Origin: SZUA-430 sp040080835
GTDB taxonomy: Bacteria > Pseudomonadota > Alphaproteobacteria > Micropepsales > Micropepsaceae
Length of the DNA stretch: 64,000 bases
NCBI GenBank assembly: GCA_040080835.1
Contig: JBEBHP010000008.1
Location: forward strand, 142,411-206,410
Direction: 5' to 3'
Below the pieces are notes generated by a model that had not been told where the DNA came from, did not search any database, and saw only the letters and a program-made list of their open reading frames with translations. A program made the position numbers and the translations under genes. Below are positions 34,978 through 42,354 of the stretch, piece by piece (within the stretch, counting starts at the first letter, position 1; the number at the start of each line of letters is the position of its first letter).

Positions 34978-37900
34978 ATGCGGCTGCTCTTTGGGGAAAG
35001 AGCGGGGGAAGATTTCGTGCCACTACGCGCCGCGCGATTGGCGTTCTCGCAGACGCTTGGATCATTGCATCAAGCGAAGCTGAACTTCGCGTTGTCGGTA
35101 GCTATCGCTTTGACCGCCGATGCCAGCTCGGCATTCGGCGCCGACACATTTCAAAGCCTTAGTTTTCTTCCGGGCGGATATTTTTCCTCGGCCTCTAGCG
35201 TGAGCGCCGACGGTGAATTTGTTGTCGGCATATCTGATGTGAACGGTCAGCAACAGGCTGTGCGTTGGACTCTTGATGGGGGTATTGCCCAGAGTTTAGG
35301 GTTTTTCCCGGGGTGCGGCGACGCTACGTCCTATGCTCGCGCCGTAAACGCAAACGGATCGGTCATCGTAGGCGCGAGTGCCAACGCCTCCTGCCACAAC
35401 GAAGCATTTCTGTGGAGTGCTTCGAATGGCATGGTTGGTCTAGGAACCTTGGGTAGAAGCAGCATCATTGAAGCAAGCGGCGTCAACTCGGATGGCTCAG
35501 TCGTAATTGGAAATATCGTCGGATTGAATGATGGCTCGGTTGTCGAAGCTGTTCGGTGGACAACCGCCGGGATCGTTAGCTTGGGAGGGCTACCGCCCGC
35601 ACCGGGAGACCCGGTATTTAGTCAGGCTTTTGACGTCAGTTCCGATGGTTCTGTAGTTGTGGGTCGGAGCGCCTCTTTTAGCGGAGAGCGTGGCTTTCGT
35701 TGGACACCAAACGGTGGGATGCAGGACTTGGGCAACCTTCTCCCAGCTGGAGGTGGCCAACAAGCTTGGGGCGTTAGTTCAGATGGGTTGGTGATCGTAG
35801 GCACCACCGATGCCTACAGCCAAGCCTTCCGTTGGACCGAGGCCACAGGAATGGTTGGAATAGGCGAGCCGATATTAGGGGGGGCTTCAACTGCTCTTGC
35901 CGTTAGTGCTGATGGATCGGTGATCGTTGGAAGCATCAACCCGCCTTCATCAATCGGGGGGCCGCAAGCATTCATCTGGTCCCAAACCATCGGATTTCGC
36001 AAGTTGTCCGATTACCTGATCGAGCGAGGAGTAAATCTTGACGGTTGGAACCTAATTGTTGCTCGAGACATATCAGCTGACGGCTCAGTCATTGTCGGTA
36101 GCGGTTACGACCCCAACGGTCGTTACACGGGCTGGGTTGTTAGACTCGACAACTTCTTGTGCAAGTTCACAGCGCAAAGCGACGTATGCGTGATTGACGC
36201 GACGACGCCTCATAGTATTGCAATCGCCGATGGAGGTTTGGGAACTGATACATTGCAACTTGGCGGTGACACCAACTTCGCATTTGATAACTCGAGGATC
36301 GGGCCGTCGCAGGTGTTTCGAAATTTTGAGACATTTGAGAAGGTCGGATTGTCGAATGTCACCCTCACAGGCGCGGCAACGACGGGAGTCGATTGGGATA
36401 TTCAGTCTGGCACGCTGATCGCATCAGGCGGAAATGCGATTGGAGACGCGAGCAATGTCAACGTCGCTAGCGTCGCCACCTTTGAAATCGCCAGCAACGA
36501 AGTCATCGGCAGCCTCAGTGGAAGCGGGTCATTAAATTTGGGTTCGAACACTTTGACGACAGGCGGTGGAAGCAATTCAACTTGGGCTGGTTCTGCCGCT
36601 GGTACTGGAGGAATTATCAAAGTCGGGCCATCAACTTTTGCCGTAGTGAACGCCCAGGGCTTCACAGGTCTGACCGATGTAGTCGCAGGAGAACTAAAGC
36701 TGAATGGCTCTCTCGCTGGCGCGTTGACCGTCGAACTCGGCGGAAAGCTGTCAGGCGGAGGGACCGTTTTTGGAACCGTCACGAACAACGGAAATATCAG
36801 CCCGGGCAATTCCCCCGGCACTCAGACCTATCTTGGCAATTACACTGCTGGTGTGGGCGCAACTGCCACTATGGAAGTGCACCTCAACAACGGTAGCGCG
36901 CCTGTCAACGGCACGACGCATGACTTCTTGAGCATCGCTGGAAATGTCTCAGGAGTGACGACGGTCAGTCTCGTTGCAACAGGCTCACCAATGCTCACCG
37001 CTGGCAACGGCTTTGAATTGGTTCGCGTTGGTGGAGCAGTCGCCCCGACGGCATTCCGCTTGGGAGCCCCGATGGTCAGCGGCGGATTCCAATATTCGCT
37101 GAACTATTTGCAAGACTATTCGGGGTCGCTGGATGCTTTCTTCCTGAAGGCATCGATCAGGGATGAGATTTTTGGTCAAGCAGCCATTCTGTCCTCTAGT
37201 CAAGCCATGACTCAGGCGTGTTTGCGGGGTGACGACCGCGTTCCTGCTGCTGACAACCAATCGAGCAAGTCTCGCGGCTGGGCGAAGTTTACTGACGGCT
37301 CTCTGAAGTTGGGTGCTGACACGGGAATGGCAGCCGATCAAGACTACTCTTGTGGATCAGGGGGCGTGGATGTTGCCGTCGGAAACGGATTTCGAGTGGG
37401 TGCGGTTGGTGGTTACAGTCGTTCAAAATCCGACGTCACAGTTCCAAGCGGCGTCGCCAACTTGATGGGTGATAGCGGGTCGATTGAAGGTGTCGCCTCC
37501 TATTTTTCTGAACATTCGTTTGCCAGCCTGTCCGCTGGCTACTCACAAACGGATTGGTCCTTCATAGGGCCAACGGCGGCGTCAGGCAGCGTAATGTCAT
37601 CCGGCCTTATTGGTGCATTGCAGGCAGGCATGGCTTGGCCAGTAGAGAACAACCTCAGCATCAAGCTTATCGGCGAAGCTGACTATGACGGCACACAGTG
37701 CGAGAGCGACTGCCTGCTCCCGGGTACCACAGAAACTGTATCCAAATGGCTTGCAAAAGGGACAGTTCGATTGGACGGATCATTATCAGATGGAAAGCTA
37801 CTGCCGTATGTGGCGCTGTCCTACGCCGATGATCTTGCTGACGGAAACAGTGTTGCGATGGGCGGTGCTGCTATTTCAACCAGAACGACGAGCAACCTTT

Positions 37901-38034
37901 TGGGCGCGAGTGGCGGCGTCACCGCACGGATCGATGCCAATACTGCGCTTTTCGCCAACGTCAAATATACGGGCAGCTTAGACCAGGATGTTGTTGGGTT
38001 GGATGGTTCTGTTGGCGCGAAGGTTTATTGGTGA
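34978..38034 (+). CDS. HAF-repeat autotransporter
   Basis: A 1018-aa surface protein. A long signal region ends near ALTADASSAFG (about residue 55). Residues about 60-390 hold at least seven HAF-type repeats with core S-x-DGS-V-x-VG (SADGEFVVG, NANGSVIVG, NSDGSVVIG, SSDGSVVVG, SADGSVIVG), each also carrying A-x-RWT. A passenger beta-helix follows (SNTLTTGGGSNSTWAGSAAG, then GELKLNGSLAG and GNISPGNSPGTQTYLG). The last 260 residues form an autotransporter barrel ending in aromatic W (GAKVYW). It is probably exported and displayed or released as an adhesin or enzyme; the passenger role is unknown. Upstream Shine-Dalgarno is weak. Confidence 0.85.
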   Translation: MRLLFGERAGEDFVPLRAARLAFSQTLGSLHQAKLNFALSVAIALTADASSAFGADTFQSLSFLPGGYFSSASSVSADGEFVVGISDVNGQQQAVRWTLDGGIAQSLGFFPGCGDATSYARAVNANGSVIVGASANASCHNEAFLWSASNGMVGLGTLGRSSIIEASGVNSDGSVVIGNIVGLNDGSVVEAVRWTTAGIVSLGGLPPAPGDPVFSQAFDVSSDGSVVVGRSASFSGERGFRWTPNGGMQDLGNLLPAGGGQQAWGVSSDGLVIVGTTDAYSQAFRWTEATGMVGIGEPILGGASTALAVSADGSVIVGSINPPSSIGGPQAFIWSQTIGFRKLSDYLIERGVNLDGWNLIVARDISADGSVIVGSGYDPNGRYTGWVVRLDNFLCKFTAQSDVCVIDATTPHSIAIADGGLGTDTLQLGGDTNFAFDNSRIGPSQVFRNFETFEKVGLSNVTLTGAATTGVDWDIQSGTLIASGGNAIGDASNVNVASVATFEIASNEVIGSLSGSGSLNLGSNTLTTGGGSNSTWAGSAAGTGGIIKVGPSTFAVVNAQGFTGLTDVVAGELKLNGSLAGALTVELGGKLSGGGTVFGTVTNNGNISPGNSPGTQTYLGNYTAGVGATATMEVHLNNGSAPVNGTTHDFLSIAGNVSGVTTVSLVATGSPMLTAGNGFELVRVGGAVAPTAFRLGAPMVSGGFQYSLNYLQDYSGSLDAFFLKASIRDEIFGQAAILSSSQAMTQACLRGDDRVPAADNQSSKSRGWAKFTDGSLKLGADTGMAADQDYSCGSGGVDVAVGNGFRVGAVGGYSRSKSDVTVPSGVANLMGDSGSIEGVASYFSEHSFASLSAGYSQTDWSFIGPTAASGSVMSSGLIGALQAGMAWPVENNLSIKLIGEADYDGTQCESDCLLPGTTETVSKWLAKGTVRLDGSLSDGKLLPYVALSYADDLADGNSVAMGGAAISTRTTSNLLGASGGVTARIDANTALFANVKYTGSLDQDVVGLDGSVGAKVYW

Positions 38035-38076
38035 GTAGAGCATTGGTCGTCGGCAATACGAATTCAATGTTGTTGG

Positions 38077-38193
38077 CTAAACATCAGATTCTCTAGAACC
38101 CATCCAACACGCCCGATCAGCCTCACGAAGGTGGCGAACGATGTCTTCCGTCTTATACTGCTGCTCGACGTTCGGCGCTCCGGTGTCACGCAT
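38077..38193 (-). pseudogene. Possible IS3-type orfA remnant
   Basis: A 38-codon minus-strand frame (ATG 38193, TAG 38077-38079) contains VEQQYKTEDIVRHLREADRA, which resembles the N-terminal HTH start of IS3-family OrfA transposases (K-x-[YF]-[TK]-x-E-x-I-V-x-x-LR-x-A/V-D). It stops soon after. Either a remnant or a coincidence; there is no partner orfB or terminal repeat. Confidence 0.3.
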
Positions 38194-38227
38194 AAAGGTT
38201 ACATTCGGCAGGCTGCGTTCTAGGGGA

Positions 38228-39199
38228 TCAGGTCATCCGAGCGAACCAGATGAAAGTTGTCGCTATGCCTAGGACAAGGAGGATATCGATCCCGACGCTG
38301 GCCCCACCAGACCAACTGTCCAGAAGCGCGTGTCCGCCTTTGAACTCCAATAGCAGCAAAGACTGGATCAATATCCACACCGCGATGATGACGATGAAGG
38401 CCAAGAGGGTGGCTAGGCCGGGACTAGGTGACCCGTCGAAATGCAGCCACGCTGGCGTTGGGAGGGTCCCCAATGCGCATGCCAGGGCTATCGCGGCGAC
38501 GGTGAACGCTAGCGCTGCCGTCGCGCGCACCCCTGAATAGGGGATGCCGCTACTTGCCACGTACAAAAAATACGCTGACGTTGGCCACCAGATTTGCGCA
38601 GAATGGTTTCCTGCGATGGCGGACGTATCAATCACGCCGACGGCGAGAAGTGTGAACAATGTAGCGAGCGTGAGCGCAAACCCTGCCCCAACCAACTCTT
38701 TCACCACCCCGCGCGAGGCGATCATCAAATTATCACCTGCGCGAAAAAGGAAAAATGCTGCTATTGGCCACAACAGCACAGCCGGGTGCTGAAGCGGCAC
38801 CGTCCCAGCAAAGGCACTGCCAAGGAAAGCCGTTACCGCGGCCCATATCCAGGCAGGTGCGAATCCCAGGAGATCTCGCATATCCGCTGCGGCGATTCGG
38901 AAGTTGGGCGGCGTATTCAAATTGCGCGAGAACGATCCATTGAATAGCCACAACAATACGAACACGCCGTGCCAGTGGTCGTGCAGTTCGAAGGCAAAAC
39001 CTTGCTCCTGAAGGTAGCGTACGACGCGTTCTAGGAAAATTCCGAATGGCCACGTGAAGACTCCTATCAGATCGTCCACCCGCTCGAGCAAGGGCAGGAA
39101 CTCCTCAGGGAACCGAAAGCCGAGACTAGATTGAGCGAGTCCTACCGCCGCGGCGACGCCGAGGAGGATTGCAATCATGCGAAGTGCCAGCCATGTCAT
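38228..39199 (-). CDS. Polytopic membrane protein of unknown function
   Basis: A 323-aa protein from ATG 39199 with GGAG directly upstream. About eight hydrophobic segments span the sequence, including LALRMIAILLGVAAAVGLA at the N-terminus, LWPIAAFFLFRAGDNLMI, GFALTLATLFTLLAVGVID and IDILLVLGIATTFIWFARMT at the C-terminus. One hydrophilic stretch (FAFELHDHWHGVF) lies between TM1 and TM2. No transporter signature recognised. GC content is higher than in the neighbouring island genes. Confidence 0.7.
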   Translation of the reverse strand: MTWLALRMIAILLGVAAAVGLAQSSLGFRFPEEFLPLLERVDDLIGVFTWPFGIFLERVVRYLQEQGFAFELHDHWHGVFVLLWLFNGSFSRNLNTPPNFRIAAADMRDLLGFAPAWIWAAVTAFLGSAFAGTVPLQHPAVLLWPIAAFFLFRAGDNLMIASRGVVKELVGAGFALTLATLFTLLAVGVIDTSAIAGNHSAQIWWPTSAYFLYVASSGIPYSGVRATAALAFTVAAIALACALGTLPTPAWLHFDGSPSPGLATLLAFIVIIAVWILIQSLLLLEFKGGHALLDSWSGGASVGIDILLVLGIATTFIWFARMT

Positions 39200-39352
39200 A
39201 ACTCCTTCCCGGCAGCATTATCGGCCAGCGGTACGGCGGGTCGACAACACAGCATGCCGAAGCCATTGGTGCGGAAAGTCGACGCTGCAAGCGCCACGTT
39301 GCTTATCGGTCGGCTCAACAGTCCACCTGCCTTCCTATGAGATGACTTTCGA

Positions 39353-39541
39353 CTACTTGCGTTTCCCTCGTCCGTGATTGCCAAAGTGCTTCCGGCAGTA
39401 CCTTCCTGTGCCACTACAGTATCCACAAGCCCTTGCAAGGATAGCGACAATTCCGCTTTTTTTGCGCTGACATTCAGGATTGCAGGTTAAAAGCTCTTGC
39501 TTACAGTGAACGCAAAAGTTCTCTTGGTCACAGTCAGCCAT
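39353..39541 (-). CDS. Small cysteine-rich zinc-binding protein
   Basis: A 62-aa protein from ATG 39541, chosen because GAGGAGAGAACAG precedes it; the frame is open further upstream. It holds seven cysteines: FCVHCKQEL, LTCNPEC, and ACGYCSGTGRYCRKHFG. The last part recalls a SEC-C-like zinc motif. Likely a one- or two-zinc ribbon; partner unknown. Confidence 0.65.
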   Translation of the reverse strand: MADCDQENFCVHCKQELLTCNPECQRKKSGIVAILARACGYCSGTGRYCRKHFGNHGRGKRK

Positions 39542-39940
39542 CACTGTTCTCTCCTCGATGGGATGGGCTAGGGGCCAAATTCTGCTACCGAATCGCGGCG
39601 GAAAGATGGCGTTCGGAAAACACGGCTTTCTGCCAAGACAGCGCAACCGCGGTGTGCTGACTGCGACAAATCGAAGACCAATGTGAGGTGAAGTAGGAAC
39701 GATGTCATTCAAACGCCGTCTGTGCATTGGAATCATCAAGGTGGTAGCGTTTGTTCTAATAGCGACGTGACCTTTTCGGAGCGTGATCCGGAGCGGAGTC
39801 CCACGTTTATTGGTGGCACACCGACCTTAGGGGGGACGGTGGGGCGTGCTAAGCATCGATCTGGAGGAGGCTGGAACAAACCTCATCAGTGACCCACTTG
39901 TTTAGCGTAACTGGTCCACAACACTCCTGTTCCAACGGAG
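39542..39940. other. Intergenic stretch, nothing recognised
   Basis: About 400 bp between the zinc-binding protein and a PEP-CTERM remnant. No coding or structural signal found. Confidence 0.4.
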
Positions 39941-40228
39941 TTGGTGCAGATTGCATCTTCTGTTCGTCAGACCCAGCCCATGATGCCTTTATTGGTTTGC
40001 CTAGCACTTTCGGTCCATCCTTTTGTCTACTCGAGACGCAAACCCTGCAGGACATTACATTTTTGGTTCGTCAACAAAATTAGGCCGAGGTATTTTTGGG
40101 GCGGCAGCATTCAGGTGCTGTCTGACATTGATGATGTTCCCGAACCCTCCACCATTGCCCTCATGGGCATGGCGATGCCGTCGATGTTCGGTTACGGGAT
40201 GAGGCGCAGGTTGTCCAAGGCCACTTAA
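39941..40228 (+). pseudogene. PEP-CTERM protein tail (truncated)
   Basis: The frame ending TAA 40226-40228 finishes in DVPEPSTIALMGMAMPSMFG followed by YGMRRRLSKAT. This is a textbook PEP-CTERM sorting signal: VPEPST, a hydrophobic span, then a basic cluster. The sequence before about 40105 does not look like an exported protein and no signal peptide is present. So this is the 3' end of a gene whose front is lost. PEP-CTERM proteins are cut by an exosortase, which is not in this window. Confidence 0.6.
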
Positions 40229-40448
40229 GGCCAAAGACCAAAACCGTACAGCGTCGAGGAGCGGCAATCGCGTAGCCCCTTCTTTTTTGGATGCTAAGGT
40301 CACCAGAGATGATTGGGCCTCCCGGAATGGACACAAGTCAACCGTCTCCCACAATCTGTTAGGGTTTCGGACTGGACAGTGTTCTTAGGTCGAACACCAA
40401 GGGTCGTGTAAGCAGACGTTGAAAGCAATACGCTCGAGTTTCTGAAAT

Positions 40449-40868
40449 CTACTGGTGCCGAGAGTGCTTGGCTAACAATTTATCGAGTCTAGCAAACTCC
40501 GCTTTCACTATTTCCATCACCCCCGGGTGAATATCGCTGTTGCCGAGCAAGTACCTAAGGTTTTTGAGCCCATCGGCCCTTGATTTGATTGCCTCGTTCA
40601 CTGCTTGGCGAGAAGCATAGTAATTTACGGTCGAGTGTCCCAAAAAAATGGCAGCAAAAGCCGATGCCAATACTCCAAACATATTGAAATCAAATTCTCT
40701 GACCTGCATTTCCTTCATCGCAGACCATGAAAGTGCGGCGCTTGCAATTGCTACCACAATCATCGCAACAGAAGAAAATTTCAGAACGAAGGTCAATCTT
40801 TGCAAGTTCGCGCTCCGGTTTTCAATTTCATCGATATACTTCTGAAGTACGATTACGAGACTTTCCAT
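40449..40868 (-). CDS. Two-TM membrane protein, SLATT-like
   Basis: A 139-aa protein from ATG 40868, one base after the stop of the P-loop gene (TAA-A-ATG). An N-terminal helix (VLQKYIDEIENRSANLQRLT) precedes two transmembrane segments at about residues 28-48 and 61-80. A helical cytoplasmic tail follows (SRQAVNEAIKSRADGLKNLR). The short N-helix, 2TM and helical tail build is that of SLATT membrane effectors. The tight coupling to the P-loop gene suggests a sensor-effector pair. Homology to SLATT is by appearance only. Confidence 0.7.
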   Translation of the reverse strand: MESLVIVLQKYIDEIENRSANLQRLTFVLKFSSVAMIVVAIASAALSWSAMKEMQVREFDFNMFGVLASAFAAIFLGHSTVNYYASRQAVNEAIKSRADGLKNLRYLLGNSDIHPGVMEIVKAEFARLDKLLAKHSRHQ

Positions 40869-40869
40869 T

Positions 40870-41721
40870 TTACCACCTCGGTAATCCCAGAATGCCCGTG
40901 AGCACTTTGCGAAATTGCTTGTACTCCTGAGCTGCCTCTTTTTGGTCAAATGCGAACGTCGACGGAAAAACTTCCACCTCAGCCCTGTCAACGACGGACG
41001 TTTTAATCAGACAAATTGGATGGATCATTTTTCGGAATCCGCCCTTGGGAAAGTGGTTGCCCAACACTCCCAACGCTTTCCCAAACTTGTCATGATACCA
41101 AGGTAAGATGTCGACGCGCTGGTCCCACCATAGATCCGCCTTGGTAGGTGCGATAACCAGATAGAGTTTGGCTCGCGCTTTTTTTGGCCACAATTGCACA
41201 AATTGCGAAAACTGCTCAATTTCCAACTGTCTTCTTTGAGCTAAAAACTCTCCTCTAAACCGCTCTAAGCTATCATGGTTCAAACCACTGATTTTCGCTT
41301 CATCTTGCCATTTGGACTGAGGCAAGACGGAGTGATATCCAAACGAACTTGTGTAAATTATAAGTGCCCGCCGTGCTTCCGATATTTCGTTGATACTATT
41401 TTTCCAGTTTTCAACAGCAACTTGTCCTGGAGCTACAGTGACCTTGCGAAACCATAACTCCTCAACGTTGCTTTCGTGAGAGTCGAAGTCAGGTTCATAG
41501 ACTTGAGTGCATTCGCCCCATTTGCATTGTCCAGTAAGCATCGCTCCCAGAGCTGACTTTCCAGTCCCTCCCGGTCCAATAACAAGAGTTTTAAATTCGC
41601 CATGAACGACATGATTGTATACTTGAGAGATCCGGCCCGTTCCTGATGCGGCTCGCTTCAGAGCTTCTTGCAGGACAAGTTCACCAACAGCTTGTAATAC
41701 GAATGCCCCTAGCGCGCTCAT
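40870..41721 (-). CDS. P-loop GTPase-like protein, partner of a 2TM protein
   Basis: A 283-aa protein from ATG 41721 behind GGGAGG. The Walker A motif VIGPGGTGKSALG (K55, S56) lies after an N-terminal amphipathic segment (LGAFVLQAVGELVLQEALKR) that could touch membrane. Further G-domain-like segments: a strand at RALIIYTSS and YLVIAPTKADLWW, where TKAD is close to the GTPase motif TKxD. This favours a small GTPase fold over an AAA ATPase. The next gene encodes a 2TM protein, so a nucleotide switch gating a membrane effector is plausible. Confidence 0.75.
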   Translation of the reverse strand: MSALGAFVLQAVGELVLQEALKRAASGTGRISQVYNHVVHGEFKTLVIGPGGTGKSALGAMLTGQCKWGECTQVYEPDFDSHESNVEELWFRKVTVAPGQVAVENWKNSINEISEARRALIIYTSSFGYHSVLPQSKWQDEAKISGLNHDSLERFRGEFLAQRRQLEIEQFSQFVQLWPKKARAKLYLVIAPTKADLWWDQRVDILPWYHDKFGKALGVLGNHFPKGGFRKMIHPICLIKTSVVDRAEVEVFPSTFAFDQKEAAQEYKQFRKVLTGILGLPRW

Positions 41722-42354
41722 CTTGCTTCAGCCTCCCCAAAGGCAGTTTTAGACTACTGCCTTCTGGATGCCTTGCAAGTGAGTGATAACAACTAGCTGA
41801 ATGGTAGACTGATATGTGAGCGCTGAAACCTTCGACCATGCGCTAAAATTGTTGCCGAACGACCAATGTCGGAGGGACTTTATGCTTTGGAGGAGACTCG
41901 GAGTTGAGAAAGCAACCGCAAGGCGAAGTTCATCATGTAGCGCCAATCCAGTTAGATTTTTGCAGATGCTGAGCAGGAGAGCTTTGGGCACAGATAGCGA
42001 ATGCTCTAGGTAGCCAATACCCAGAACATTTCGAAATTCAAAACCTTCCAATACTGCCCTGATGCTGCCAAGGACTCGATGGGGGCAGGTCAGCAGGTCA
42101 CAAACATGACGGGTCAGACCAGTCGGCTATCGATGATCAGCTTTATGGTGAACCTAGGTCGCTTCATGGCTCCGCTGCGGTTGGGAGACGGGTATTGGCA
42201 ATTTTGAAGAAATTTTGTCCCGCTCTCTTACCCGCGAAGTCTGCACCCAAATAGCATATAAATTCGTTATTGGTTTGAAATGACTTTGAGAGGCTATCGT
42301 ATGCGAAAACTGAAGCGATTGGTCACTTTCAAGACCACTCAATCGCGGGTTCCC
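41722..42354. other. 630-bp region without a confident gene
   Basis: Open frames of 100 (minus, 41749-42051) and 65 codons (plus, 41816-42013) oppose each other, and neither has a good start context. The P-loop gene promoter probably lies here. Confidence 0.4.
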
